A stretch of DNA of 64,000 nucleotides from Lucinisca nassula (taxonomy: Eukaryota > Mollusca > Bivalvia > Lucinida > Lucinidae): assembly GCA_963580285.1 (NCBI GenBank), contig OY757012.1:169310652-169374651 (forward strand), given 5' to 3'. The first letter of the stretch is position 1; each line of letters starts with the position of its first letter. Position numbers and translations under genes: made by a program. Below are positions 1 through 9,472 of this stretch, piece by piece. Under the pieces are notes generated by a model. The model saw only the letters and a list, made by a program, of their open reading frames with translations, was not told the DNA's origin and did not search any database.

Positions 1-127
1 AGCAGTATCTCAAGAGGAACCTTCAGACAGAAAGCCATAACCCTGGCCCCTCTGAATGGCTGGGCATGCGCAGTTAAAATTTGTCATGACGAAATGCTCG
101 AAGACACAAATTCGCTTGGCGGGGCTC
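1..127 (+). mobile_element. M-GGG fold-back MITE, right part, cut by window start
   Basis: This is the right-hand part of a 236-bp element seen complete at 8305-8540 and 10354-10589. It ends in AATTCGCTTGGCGGGGCTC, the inverted partner of the left terminus GGGCCCCGTCAAGCGA of the other copies. It has no coding capacity. The left half, with the GC-rich hairpin, lies outside the window. Confidence 0.85.
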
Positions 128-265
128 CTATTTCTTTCCTGTCCCTCTCTTTCATCTTTCCTTCTGTATCTTCTATCTTTTTTCTCTCTTTCACTTGGAG
201 ACAGAAAATGACCAACAAGGGCTGACGTGTCGCCAAACCTCAACACAAGCAAAATCATCGACTTA
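128..265. other. CT-rich flank shared with 10590-10670
   Basis: The pyrimidine-rich stretch after the MITE (to about 215) resembles the sequence after the copy at 10354-10589, including a GGAGAC at the end. The two MITE copies therefore probably sit in a larger duplicated or mobile segment. No gene is visible. Confidence 0.4.
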
Positions 266-267
266 TA

Positions 268-466
268 CAGTATAATTGCTATATTAAGACCACCTTTGGG
301 ACTGTCCAAAAGTGGTCTTAAAGACCACTTTTTAACAGTCCTAAAGGTGGTCCTTGACCAGAGGACACTGTGGGCAAAAAACACAAAGAAAGAATAAGTG
401 CATCCTTCAAAATAAGCATTTTGATTAGTCGTAATTTTAGGTGCTCTTAATAGCGGAACTCTACTG
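268..466 (+). mobile_element. M-CAG: Tc1/mariner-type MITE with TA target duplication
   Basis: The element begins CAGTATAATTGCTATATTAA and ends ...CGGAACTCTACTG. The termini are inverted (CAGT...ACTG, then CTATTAAGA-type subterminal sequence) and flanked by TA at 266-267 and 467-468. A hairpin at about 299-342 pairs AGTGGTCTT with AAGACCACT and extends outward through GGACTGT/ACAGTCC. A second copy in the opposite orientation is at 59192-59380. TA target sites and CAGT ends are usual for Tc1/mariner/pogo MITEs. Confidence 0.8.
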
Positions 467-470
467 TATA

Positions 471-1526
471 TGGACATGGCTACCACCTTTGTCGTGTGAC
501 ATGGACCATTTAAACAAACTTTTGTGCCTCATAGCTTGGAGGCAGCATATGAAACTTAGATGAAATCAATTAATGACCTTGACTTTGACATTTATACAGG
601 CTCATGCAGCCTGAAATATGAAAGTACGTACTAAATGTAGTTGGTTTGGGAAAATGCATTGCCATTCCTTTTCCCCCATCCAACAGCCTAAGGAAGCAAA
701 GTTGACAGTGTCATAAAGATGGGTCAAAATCAACCCAGGGTCATCATTTTGATAAATTTCATAGTACACAGACACCGTATGCTTCATACTAACTTGGTCT
801 AGAAAAAGACTGTAAAAGTTGCATTGGCAGCAAACTGGACCAATGCCAGGAGGCTGTGTGTGAAAATTAATTGAATAAAAACTACTGACGGAATTAAATC
901 CTATTGACCTTGACCTTTGACATTCCTAGAAGCCCATCAAGAACACCCATTCATATGTTAACTAAACTACAATTTTGTTTGAAAACAAACGCTTTGTTTT
1001 ACCCTTTCCGCATTCAAAAGTTCAACGGACAATGTTTGACATGGTTGTTAAATAGGTTACCTCGGGTCATAATTGAAATAAATGTGGTATTGCTCAGTCA
1101 TCTGATGTTAAATGCTTAGGTTTTTACCATATATGGGTGGGGCAGTCATCTTTGTCATGTGACCTAGACCGTTTAACTCTTGCATGGCGGCTGCACATGG
1201 AATATATGTGAAACTGGCCAAACGGTTTCAGAGGTCCTTTGTACCTGGTAACCTTGGGCCAAGGCACTAAATGTCCTCGACAGAGGTTCATATAAGACCT
1301 ATTTCCATTTCATAAACTACCATTGTTTTGGATAAAATGCCTTGTTTTACCTTTTTCCAATGAAGAGCCTACGGGGTCAAATTTGACTTTGTCGTGAAAT
1401 AGGACAAGGTCATCCCAGTGTCACTATTTATATAACCGTTGTAAGGCTCAATTTCCTTTTGCTATGTGCCAAGTTTCAAGGTCACCTGGCTTATGGTTCT
1501 GGTTCTTTATCGGGATGGCGGTCATA
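471..1526 (+). repeat. Diverged remnants of an H-B-like element
   Basis: Two segments (468-508 and 1129-1170) resemble the H-B unit at 38400-38460, with a TATATGG, a GTCATGTGACC-like motif and GGACC or AGACC. The text between them has H-B-like phrases such as CAACCCAGGGTCA and CCCCCATCC. The short frames inside have no recognisable domain. The copy is too decayed for its termini to be placed. Confidence 0.55.
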
Positions 1527-2015
1527 TAACTGGGCTGCATGATGCTTCCGCACAGAGCTGACACCGACCGATGAGTACTGATACACGTCTTAGCCTCATT
1601 ACGAAAACACAATACATTATAAGTCTTACTGTCGGAAATACGAAAATTTTAATATGAAAAATTGTGATATTTTTCTAATTTCTGCTCAAAATATAGATTG
1701 TGGGTACTCGTTAGAACCGCCTCGATGAGGCGGTTCTAACGAGTACCTACAATCTTTATTAGGGGTAAAACCCCAGTTTCACTGTATTAAAGTGGGGTTT
1801 AATTGGGTCAAAATTATATAGGCGTGTTTTCATGATGGAAGGTCTAAGTCTGCTCAGGAAAAGTGCTGCGACGAGTCGGACCCTCCTTTAAACCCTCGCG
1901 GTTTCTTTGGGCGGTAGGGCCTGCGATGTCATTTCATGTCAATGTCGGGTGAAAGTTCCACAAAATCGAAAGCAATGTCCCCAAACTGACCTAAATAGTG
2001 TTGACAATGGCATAG
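1527..2015 (+). mobile_element. SINE-3 retroposon, split by a Pal-A MITE
   Basis: Part one (1527-1596) has the GGGCTGCATGATGCTTCC block. Part two (1838-2015) has ATGTCATTTCATGTCAATG and a degraded GTGTTGAC tail. Together they match the SINE-3 copies at 8904, 60226 and 63487. The copy is old and diverged, and the intervening 241 bp is a later MITE insertion. Confidence 0.7.
1597..1837 (+). mobile_element. Pal-A fold-back MITE
   Basis: It starts CATTACGAAAACAC and ends GGCGTGTTTTCATGATG, which are inverted termini. The centre (about 1690-1765) is a large hairpin with stem GTTAGAACCGCCTC/GAGGCGGTTCTAAC, then a second small hairpin built on CCCCAGTTT and AAAGTGGGG. It has no coding capacity and is inserted into SINE-3. 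Confidence 0.85.
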
Positions 2016-2087
2016 GTGTTCTATATATAATCTGATTTAAATTGGCACTGTGATTTAGAGATGGTTGAGGAAAAATGTTTGTTATTG

Positions 2088-2300
2088 TTAACCCTTTTTC
2101 TGCTGCGCCAGGATATGCCTTTTCTTTGAAACAATGTAGATCCAGATCAGATGGCTTCTGAAGAAGCCATCTGATCAGGATCTACATTGTTTGTCATTCA
2201 GATTGTGAATTTGTTGTAATAATTTGCTACAGGTAATCTGATTGGTTGATAATCGGTAGTGGGTGTGGTATATATGACTATTCATCAGGACAAGGGTTAA
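2088..2300 (+). mobile_element. pB-1: piggyBac-like MITE (TTAA target)
   Basis: The element is bounded by TTAA on both sides with inverted ends (TTAACCCTTTTTCTGCTG and CAGGACAAGGGTTAA). The internal palindrome at about 2140-2190 has arms AGATGGCTTC/GAAGCCATCT flanked by GATC motifs and ATCTACATTGTTTG. TTAA duplication plus CCC-starting ends is the piggyBac signature. No transposase is present. Confidence 0.8.
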
Positions 2301-2374
2301 CAGAAGACAGACGATGACAACGGGGCCTACTCATACTGAAATTAACCCATTCCTTCAACCTTTATCAGCTGATC

Positions 2375-3560
2375 TGAAGCTTAGACCCAGGCGAGCTTAT
2401 GCCGCGGTGTGTTGTTCGTCGTCCGTCCGTCGTCAACTTTTCTCATATTCGACATATTCTGCAGAACCTTAAGTTAAGTTGAGCTGAAACTTGGGAGGCA
2501 GGGTTAGAGTGGGAGTGCGACATGATGAGCAGCCTTGGCAGCCATCATCTAGCGAACCGTAAGTCGGACCGAGCTGAAACTTGATAGGATTGGGTTTCAA
2601 AGCTGTTAAATCATTCCGTTCCGTCGGTTCCGATATTCAAGATTGCCTCCATATCCTTAACCGTAATAATAAAAATAATAATAGTCGACCTTATTTATAG
2701 AGGGTAACACATTTAGTACAAGTACTAATCGTCCATGTGGCCCTTTTTTCCTGGGTAGAAACCAGTTCTAAGCAATGTGGATAATGTCTCTTGCTCAAGG
2801 AAACAACACTTGGCGCTTGCGGGGATTGAACCGGCTACCTCTCGATCTCAAATCAGATGCTTTACCACTGCGCCACTGCGCTCCACCGTAAGTCGGACTA
2901 AGCCTTAAACTGAGAGTGACATGGAGATTCAGAATTGGTAAAGCCGTTTCGTTTCGATATCCAGTATGGCCGCCACGGAGGCCATCTTGAAAATCTTCAA
3001 AGGACATCTGCTCCCGTAATCGAAAGTCGGATTGAATCGAAACTTGGTTTGGAGGTATTGGGGAGTCATGGGAGTTCAAACTTGCTAAAACCTTTCTGTT
3101 CCAACCTCTAACATTGTCCCCAGGGCGGCCATCTTAAAATCTTTCAACGACATTTAGCTGGAAGACACTGGGGCGACATGGGGATTCAGAATTTCTAAAA
3201 ATCCGTTCTGCTATCCTAAATGGCCTTTTGAAATTCTTCAAATAACATCTCTTCCCAAACCGTAAGTCGGACTGAGTTAAAACAGAATTCAAAATATTAG
3301 CAGAGAATTGGGCGAAATGGAGATTTACTATTGCTAAAACCGTTCCGTTCCGATACCCAAGACGACCCCCACTGTGGCGGGGGCCCCACAGCAGCCATCT
3401 AACCACAACTGCTCCCACTCATAAGACGGACTTAGCCGAAATTTGGTTGGCAGAATCGGTATGACCTGGATATTCGAAACTACTAAAATCGTTTCAGTCT
3501 GATATCTTAGATTTCTCTAAGCTACGGAAATCTCGTAGCTCCCATAACATGATATTTTTA
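2375..3560 (-). mobile_element. H-F: tandem-repeat-cored element, reverse orientation
   Basis: From the left there is a terminal region containing CCCAGGCGAGCTTATGC, a GTCGTCCGTCCGTCGTC microsatellite, then about five diverged repeats of very roughly 145 bp. The repeats are marked by CCGTAAGTCGGAC (2558, 2885, 3018, 3258, and near 3420) and AAGATGGCC-like motifs. On the minus strand this gives repeats, then a GACGGACGG microsatellite, then a terminus, the same layout as H-A to H-E. SINE-6 interrupts it. The outer right boundary is uncertain. Confidence 0.55.
2667..2884 (-). mobile_element. SINE-6: tRNA-derived SINE with (TAA)n-like tail
   Basis: On the minus strand it begins with a tRNA-like head: A-box-like TGGCGCAGTGGTAAAGC and B-box GGTTCAATCCCC. 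A body with TTGTTTCCTTGAGCAAG follows, then an ATT/TAA-rich tail. ACCGTAA flanks both ends (2660-2666 and 2885-2891), and the neighbouring H-F repeats show the uninterrupted site as AACCGTAAGTCGG. It is a Pol III-type retroposon. Confidence 0.8.
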
Positions 3561-3584
3561 ATGAAATTTTGTTTTATGTTTATT

Positions 3585-3750
3585 ATTCCTGCTGCCATAA
3601 CAGACTGCGTGTGCTCGTTAGTACTCTCTCATTGAGGGATTAAAGACAAAACAATGTATGTCCTTGTAAACACCACTTTTTCTCCATACAATTCAGGGGT
3701 GTTCATTTCACAGACTTGTTTACGTGATAAGGTGATGTCTATGAACAGCA
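3585..3750 (+). mobile_element. Decayed Pal-B fold-back MITE remnant
   Basis: It holds GTGTGCTCGTTAG...CTCTCATTGAGG from a Pal heart and ends ACAGACTTGTTTACGTGAT, the Pal-B right terminus. The right arm of the central hairpin is mostly lost. No coding content is seen. Confidence 0.6.
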
Positions 3751-3831
3751 ATACTTTTTGTTCTATAAAAATGTCTGCTCTAAAGCATAGACTAGTAGAG
3801 CCGTCGTCTCAATATTTCATCTGACACTGTA

Positions 3832-4003
3832 TTAACCCCTTTTTGTGTCCGGTTGTGTTTTCATAAACATTTATTTGGAAAATGACTGAACTTTTAGCAA
3901 ACAGTGGAAGCCCTGATCACACACCGCGTTCTGCGGCGTCTGATCTGGGCCCCGCGCTGTTTGCCAGTGTACCCGTTTTGGGGTTTCTGGTACAATATGG
4001 GTT
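3832..4003 (+). mobile_element. pB-2 MITE, internally deleted copy
   Basis: It starts TTAACCCCTTTTTGTG and ends GGTACAATATGGGTTA. It has the core GCAAACAGTGGAAGCCC, a CGCGTTCTGCGGCG hairpin and CTGTTTGCC. It is shorter than the 231-232 bp copies at 4139 and 5002, so part of the left half is missing. A short open frame over this region is a by-product. Confidence 0.7.
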
Positions 4004-4138
4004 AGTATACATTTTATCATACTGTACATGTACATGCTTTGTTATCAATCTGTGTATATTTTTACACACTGGGATTCAGTTTTGGTTCGATTCTTTGGGG
4101 AAAAATATACCAAATGAGTCCACAGTTCTACGAACCTT

Positions 4139-4370
4139 TTAACCCTATTTGTACCAAATGGAATCTCCCTCCTTATATATTGCAGGAGTCCATTTCAAAA
4201 TTGAGGGATGTCAGGTTGTGTTTTCATCAAAATTTATTTCTCAAATGACTGAACTTTTAGCAAACAGTGGAGGCCCGATCAGACGCCGCGTTCTGTGGCG
4301 CCTGATCTGTGTCTATACTGTTTGCCAGGGTACCCGTTTTGGGGTTTCTGGTACCAAATGGCACGGTTAA
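4139..4370 (+). mobile_element. pB-2: piggyBac-like MITE (TTAA target)
   Basis: TTAA occurs at both ends (4139-4142 and 4367-4370), with inverted termini TTAACCCTATTTGTACCA and TGGTACCAAATGGCACGG. The core runs from AGCAAACAGTGG through GACGCCGCGTTC and GCGCCTGATC to CTGTTTGCC. It has the same design as 5002-5232 in the opposite direction. Confidence 0.8.
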
Positions 4371-4406
4371 GAGAAGTGCTAGACAACACAAGAACTATGA
4401 ATATCT

Positions 4407-4570
4407 CTCTGGGCTAATTCAGCAGACGATAAAGTTATGATATTTTTCTGAAAGCAGGTTTTGACATTTCATGCAAATTGTCTCCAATGGAGAGAATTTG
4501 CATGAAATGTCAAAACCTGATTTTTTGGGAAAATATTTAAAAATGTCGTCTGCAGAAATTTTACCCAGAG
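4407..4570 (+). mobile_element. M-CTC MITE with a 25-bp perfect hairpin
   Basis: The terminal inverted repeats are CTCTGGGCTAATTCAGCAG at the left and TCTGCAGAAATTTTACCC with AGAG at the right. The centre (4455-4519) is a perfect inverted repeat with 25-bp arms, beginning CAGGTTTTGACATTTC. The loop pairs again as TCTCC-AAT-GGAGA. No coding content is seen. Confidence 0.75.
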
Positions 4571-5001
4571 TGCTACGCGTTAAGAAACATTTTTTTTTTG
4601 CTATCAAGAACATATGACTAAATACAGATTGTCAAGCCCCTTGGGTCACAAAATGTCAATGCTTTATGTCACTGACAATGTAAAATCGTTATCGTTTGTG
4701 GTATGACAAGCACCTGTTTTAACTGCGACCAGACATATTGATGTTGAACCAATTCACAACCTTGTCGGGGAGTTAAATTGTTTTCTCTTCTAGGAAAGCT
4801 TCCTACTATTGGCCAGTCTGGTCTAGTCCTTATCGTCTTAAGGGGTGTGATTGCACACACATTAGAGGAAGCAGATCTTTAAAAATTATAAACTAGATAG
4901 TCTCCCTTATCAACATGAGTCTATTCTTACCCCCACCTCACTCCAACCCCGCCTAAGAAGCGAATGCATTCTTTTAAGAGAACATTTTTTCGAATGGAAT
5001 T
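4571..5001. other. Unassigned single-copy-like sequence
   Basis: No repeat family, RNA gene or credible reading frame was recognised here beyond a short T-run near 4591. Confidence 0.4.
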
Positions 5002-5232
5002 TTAACCCATTCAGTACCAGAAACCCCTAAAGGGGTACCTTGGCAAACAGTGCAGGCCCAGATCAGACGCCGCAGAACGCGGCGTCTGATCAGGACCTCC
5101 ACTGTTTGCTCAAAGTCCAGTCATTTTCCAAATAGATTTTGAAGAAAAAACACAACCTGACACCCCTAAATTGAGAAATGGACTACTGCTATATGTAAGG
5201 AAGGAGATTACATTTGGTACAAAAAGGGTTAA
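5002..5232 (-). mobile_element. pB-2: piggyBac-like MITE (TTAA target)
   Basis: It is bounded by TTAA at 5002-5005 and 5229-5232. The ends are TTAACCCATTCAGTACCA and TTTGGTACAAAAAGGGTTAA, clear inverted repeats. The central palindrome pairs CAGACGCCGC with GCGGCGTCTG and is enclosed by GCAAACAGTG and CACTGTTTGC. It is 231 bp long with no coding capacity. Confidence 0.85.
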
Positions 5233-5467
5233 TCGACCCACAAAGAGGGTTGACGCGTCGTTATTCGTTAAACACAAAACCATCATCATTCGAAGGGATT
5301 CGTTTTACCATGAACAAGTCATCCGAATTATCTCCCTCGTTAAAAAAGCCGGGACTTTCACATTCTATCAGCTTAATTTTAAACTTTATGACTAATAGCA
5401 TTAATGCGTTTCCAGGGCCTACGTTTCTGATTTAACCCTTGGGGAACCCCAAAACGAGGCCATTACG

Positions 5468-5749
5468 ATTGTTTGTTTGATTTGAGGTTTAACGTCCCCG
5501 TCAACACTGTAAAGTTCATTTTGGAGACGTTGCTTCCAATTTTGTGGGACTTTTACCCAACATTGAGATGAAATGACATCTGTCGCCCAATGAAACCAAA
5601 AGGTACTCGTACGCACTGCTTAGCCTGGGCAAGCTTAGATCCTCTAAGCGGTTTACCAGTACACGTGTGCGGGTCGGATTCAGCTCTGCGTGGAAGCATC
5701 ATGCAGCCCATATATTTCTTCAAGCCCCGATGGGCGGGGGCTGCGAGGT
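5468..5749 (-). mobile_element. SINE-3 retroposon
   Basis: This is a near full-length copy in minus orientation. The 3' tail complement GGTTTAACGTCCCCGTCAAC is at the left. The head complement (AAGCATCATGCAGCCCA, CAAGCCCCGATGGGCGGGGG) is at the right. A Pal-B MITE begins immediately at its head end. Confidence 0.8.
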
Positions 5750-6003
5750 CATTACGATAACCCCCGTGTGACATAGAACATTCTTTCAGGTCTCACAACG
5801 GCTTATTTGCACTCCAAACATAGGGTGTGGGTGCTCGTTAGAACCGCCTCATTGAGGCGGTTCTAACGAGTCCCAACACCCTATGTTTTGGAGCAGAAAT
5901 AAGAAAGATAATGTGCACCCCTGTAGACCAAAGTTCTTCTCTATTTTAAGTGGGGTGTAGAGGGGTGTTCATTGTTCATTGCACGGACTTGTTAACGTGC
6001 ACA
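5750..6003 (+). mobile_element. Pal-B fold-back MITE
   Basis: The left end is CATTACGATAACCCCCGTG and the right end is CACGGACTTGTTAACGTG. The heart (about 5820-5880) has the stem TCGTTAGAACCGCCTCA/TGAGGCGGTTCTAACGA within longer arms containing GGGTGTGGG. It is followed by AAGTGGGGTGTAGAGGGG. It is the same subfamily as 15891-16169 and 44547-44826. Confidence 0.85.
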
Positions 6004-6434
6004 CACAGGTGACTGGCGGTGTCTGATCAGGGTCGTCACTGTATGAAGAAAATTCAACCATTTATTGTTTTTTTGGGGTTTTTTTTTTTTTTGTTTTTCA
6101 AATTAAATTTCTATAAAGAACACCATGGTACATCTAAATTTGGAAATAGCCTCCGTACATATAGTGTGGCAGATCCTGTTAGCAATAAAGCCCAATGCGG
6201 TGCAATTCAACTTACAATGGGCTTATATTTTGCCCCAGCTTCTCTGACATAGTTCTCAAATAACCATCATTACGATGGGTCAGGGCAGGGGAGCGTTCTG
6301 GCCCAAATAGACCAAACCTTGTACTAATAGAACTAGTACTAGTATTGATAGTATAACTATACCTTCAACGCAATGTTTATAAAAATGTCCTCTTTATTGA
6401 CCGGCCTGTCAGTGATGGGGACGTTATATAAAAC
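6004..6434. other. Mostly unassigned; core fragment and T-tract
   Basis: There is a short GTCTGATCAGGGTCGTCACTG fragment of the shared MITE core near 6020 and a T-rich tract at about 6068-6095. I see nothing else to support a gene. Confidence 0.4.
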
Positions 6435-6644
6435 CAAACCCTTATCCTGCTGTACACGACAACCCTGCCTTTGCAAACAGTGTAGATCCAGATCAAATCG
6501 CTTCTTAAAAGTCATCTGATCAGGATCTACACTGTTTGACATGCAGTTTGTGAAATGGTCAAATACATTGTATCAAGTAATTTGATTGGTGGATAGTCAG
6601 AAATGGGTGTGACTACATTGCTTTATGCAGCAGGATAGGGTTAA
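6435..6644 (+). mobile_element. pB-1 MITE, left TTAA eroded
   Basis: It runs from CCAAACCCTTATCCTGCTG to CAGCAGGATAGGGTTAA. The central GCAAACAGTGTAGATCC and GGATCTACACTGTTTG arms are intact. The inner stem is weakened (ATCGCTTCTTAAAAGTCATC). Confidence 0.75.
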
Positions 6645-6748
6645 AAGTACTAGGCCTTTCTTTTGGGCCAGAACGCTTCCCTGACCTGACCCAAAGCATC
6701 TGTGATTTAAGAATCAGAATTGTTCTGGTGATACGTCCACCTCCTCCG

Positions 6749-6918
6749 ATAGAAGCCTCCGTGGTGCAGTGGTTACGCTACTCGCCTTGTAAACCAGGGA
6801 TCGCAGGATCGATCCCGGGCTTCTCCAGACTTTCGGATGAGTCTTTAAACCGAGGTCCCGTCTCCGTATGACCTTAGCTGTTGGTGGGACGTAAAACTAA
6901 AACTCACTCACTCACTCA
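6749..6918 (+). mobile_element. SINE-1: tRNA-Thr-like SINE with perfect 12-bp target duplication
   Basis: The head has A-box-like TGGTGCAGTGGTTACGC, the anticodon-region string CTTGTAAACCAGGG typical of tRNA-Thr(TGT), and B-box-like GGATCGATCCC. The body has GTCTTTAAACCGAGGTC and CCGTATGACCTTAGCTG, and ends in (ACTC)n. CCACCTCCTCCG occurs immediately on both sides (6737-6748 and 6919-6930), proving insertion by reverse transcription. Other copies are at 54503 and a fragment at 27195. Confidence 0.9.
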
Positions 6919-6969
6919 CCACCTCCTCCGTGGACATCCGTATCACATATTTTTTTTTTTTTTTTTTAA

Positions 6970-7158
6970 ATGAAAATTTGTGATATATATAATTGATTTT
7001 CACCCCAAACCTAGGTTGTGGGTACTCCTTATGAGGCAGTTCTATCTAACACGTCCCAGCAACCTAAATGTGTTGGAACAGGAACACCAGTAAACAAGAT
7101 AACGCACACCCCTGTTAACCAAAGAGTGGGGTTTACAGGGCTGTTCATCCCATGATGA
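6970..7158 (+). mobile_element. Decayed Pal fold-back MITE
   Basis: It contains ACCTAGGTTGTGGGTACTC, a damaged heart (ATGAGGCAGTTCTA) and a right half with GAGTGGGGTTTACAGGG, ending CATGATG. The central hairpin has partly collapsed. Confidence 0.6.
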
Positions 7159-7199
7159 TGGCATGAACGCCCCTTCAATGTTTATGAGGGGCGTTCAGA

Positions 7200-7545
7200 A
7201 TGATTTTTTATTTTTTTTTTTTTTTGGTAACGTGATGTCTCACGAATATGAAGCTCAGACACTGGATGGTGCATTCAGTATCCACCGGGTTCGGTCCTTG
7301 GCAAGCGGTCATAAAATATTTGTGTCTGAACAGCATTTTCTGGACGGAATTAAAAAAATAAAATAAAAATGATCGGGCGTTAACTGGAGCCCATTTTGTC
7401 ATACACGCCAAGCATGGTTTCTTAAAACTGACGTCAATCAAAAAAAAATAAAATAAATAAATAAATAAAAAATAAATAAATAAAATAAAATAAAATAAAT
7501 AAATAAATAAACGGGCCCCGCTTATCCCGCTAAGTAGCAAAATAC
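7200..7545. repeat. Low-complexity T-run and (AAATA)n tract
   Basis: A T-run lies at 7206-7226 and an AAATA/AAATAAAT tract at about 7439-7512. A minus-strand frame rich in Phe, Tyr, Ile and Leu is a translation of this tract, not a gene. Confidence 0.85.
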
Positions 7546-8266
7546 TCTAAAGCTTTATACATCTATTTCCGGGTAAATGCACAGTACCAACGAAAACGCT
7601 GAAAGCAATAAAAAGTGACGTAACGCGTATATTCTCAGTTACACCGCTCCCTCAGAAACGCTACTGATAGGCCTACGTCAAATTTACGCTGACACATTAA
7701 GAGTGCCGATACGAAAACGTTATAAAAAACTATTAAATTGGACACAAAATGTACTTGCCTATTTATTCCATAACAGAAAGAAATTCTTGACAATACACAG
7801 CATATAATTATGTTAAGTCATGTCGACAGCGACTTGGCCAGTGTAGCAATGAAAGTCTGTATCATAATATTGATGAGAGGGGTCGTCTCAATCGTATCAA
7901 AACTGAAAATGCTGACAACTTAATTAATTTTGCCTGTTGTCGGTCTTAAAATACCTAAATTTTAAATACGATGAATATAACCAGGGGCAATAACAGATCT
8001 AATCGTAAAAAAAAAAGATTGAAAGAAAGAATCCAGAACGCGTCATATAATTATATCTGCAACTGCACACTACTAACATACAACATGTCAGACGCGTAAA
8101 AAAGGCACCTTTAGCTATTTCTACGATGCACAAAATTCGATTACAACTCGCCCAGCCACTGGGCTAAAATAAGGTCCGGACCATGTCCTGGTGCATAAAT
8201 GTCATTTGACGTTTTACCAGTAACAATATTCTGAAAACAATTCTGACTTGTCAGATACACACCTGA
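7546..8266. other. Unassigned sequence
   Basis: About 720 bp in which I recognise no repeat family, gene, tRNA-like box or long hairpin. It may be unique DNA. Confidence 0.4.
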
Positions 8267-8303
8267 GACCTAAATAGTGTTGACGGGGACGTTAAACCAC
8301 AAA
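8267..8303 (+). mobile_element. SINE-3 3' tail fragment
   Basis: Only the terminal ACCTAAATAGTGTTGACGGG and GACGTTAAACC remain, directly abutting an M-GGG MITE. Confidence 0.7.
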
Positions 8304-8304
8304 T

Positions 8305-8540
8305 GGGCCCCGTCAAGCGATTTTGGTACTTATCGCCTATGCGAGCAGCGAAGGTTCAGGCGAGCCTGCGCATCCGCGCAGTCTCGCCAGAACCTTCGCT
8401 GCTCGCTCATACAAGCAGTGGATCAAGAGGAACCTTCAGACAGAAAACCAGATCCCTGGCCCCTCTGAATGGCTAGGCATGCGCAGTTAAAATTGGTCAA
8501 GACGGAATGCTCGAAGACACAAATTCGCTTGACGGTGCTC
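8305..8540 (+). mobile_element. M-GGG fold-back MITE, complete
   Basis: It is 236 bp. The inverted ends are GGGCCCCGTCAAGCGA and AATTCGCTTGACGGTGCTC. A strong hairpin near 8341-8407 pairs GCGAGCAGCGAAGGTTC with GAACCTTCGCTGCTCGC and then GGCGAG with CTCGCC. The tip is CTGCGC-ATCC-GCGCAG. The frame across it is not a gene. Confidence 0.85.
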
Positions 8541-8574
8541 AAATCAAAGTAACAAACGGTCACATGTGTTAGCA

Positions 8575-8850
8575 TTCAGTTTAACCCTTACATTCCCGTA
8601 CAGTAAGCAAACAGTGTATATAAGACCGTGATCTTAAATCCCGGCGTGATCTTAAATCCCAGTACTGTAGGCAAACCGTGTATATAAGACCGTGATCTTA
8701 AATCCCGGTACTGTAAGCAAACAGTGCATATAAGACCGTGATCTTAAATCCCGGCGTGATCTTAAATCCCAGTACTGTAGGCAAACAGTGTAGATCCTGT
8801 CCAAGCGCCACATTCTGCGGCGTCTGATCTAGTTCTACACTGTTTGCCAA
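8575..8850 (+). repeat. Short tandem repeat fused to a palindromic MITE core
   Basis: A TTAACCCTTACATTCCCGTA start is followed by repeated blocks of ATATAAGACCGTGATCTTAA plus ATCCCGG and GCAAACAGTG. Two ~110-bp double blocks run from 8600 to about 8795. A core GCGCCACATTCTGCGGCG with CTACACTGTTTGCC follows. It looks like a pB-type MITE whose left arm was amplified in tandem. Confidence 0.65.
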
Positions 8851-8903
8851 ACCCAACACAAGATTACAGTCCAGGTTCTATATACATTGTATATACCTCT
8901 TAT

Positions 8904-9190
8904 CGGCCCCCGCCCATAGGGGCTTGAAGAAATATATGGGCTGCATGAGCTGAATCCGGCCCGCACACTAGTACTGGTAAACCGCTTAGAGGATCTAAGC
9001 CTGTCCAGGAACCGCGGTGCGAGGCGGACCGTCCATGCTAATAAACCCTATTGGTTTCATTGGGCGACAGGGCTTGAGATGTCATTTCATCTCAATGTCG
9101 GGTAAAAGTCCCACAAAATTGGAAGCAACGTCTCCAAAATGACCTTTACAGTGTTGACGGGGACGTTAAACCTCTAATCAAACAAACAAA
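8904..9190 (+). mobile_element. SINE-3 retroposon with perfect 13-bp target duplication
   Basis: This is a complete copy starting CGGCCCCCGCCCATAGGGGC and ending GACGGGGACGTTAAACC then AAACAAACAAA. ATATACCTCTTAT flanks it exactly (8891-8903 and 9191-9203). Internal hairpins are GCCCC/GGGGC, CTTAGA-GGA-TCTAAG and TTGAGATG/CATCTCAA. No clear tRNA A and B boxes were found, so the promoter type is open. Confidence 0.85.
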
Positions 9191-9324
9191 ATATACCTCT
9201 TATGCAATACTCTGGCCTAACAGTGATAATAATAGCTCGGCTATTTTCTATAAAGTACCGTCCCGATCTGAAAGACGGCGCACTTTATGACAGTCTATTC
9301 AAATGTATATAATCATAAAACGTC

Positions 9325-9472
9325 CCAGCAGGCACATGATGTATTTGTGACGTCACATCAACGTAGGTGCATCGCCATGACGTTTATGCAATGTCACAGC
9401 TACGTCGGCGCAACGTCGTGAAGTTGCACCGATGTTGATTTGACGTTACCCTAGCGACGTGTGCCTGTGTGG
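9325..9472 (+). mobile_element. M-AGC fold-back element
   Basis: The inverted ends are CCAGCAGGCACA and GTGCCTGTGTGG. The interior is a diverged ladder of ACGT-containing blocks (GTGACGTCACATCAACG, CACCGATGTTGATTTGACG), largely self-complementary. Better-kept copies are at 39608 and 59438. Confidence 0.75.

Noticed and set aside
7208..7540. 110-codon minus-strand frame rich in Phe, Tyr, Ile and Leu resembling a membrane protein
   Set aside because: It is translation of an AAATA microsatellite and a T-run.
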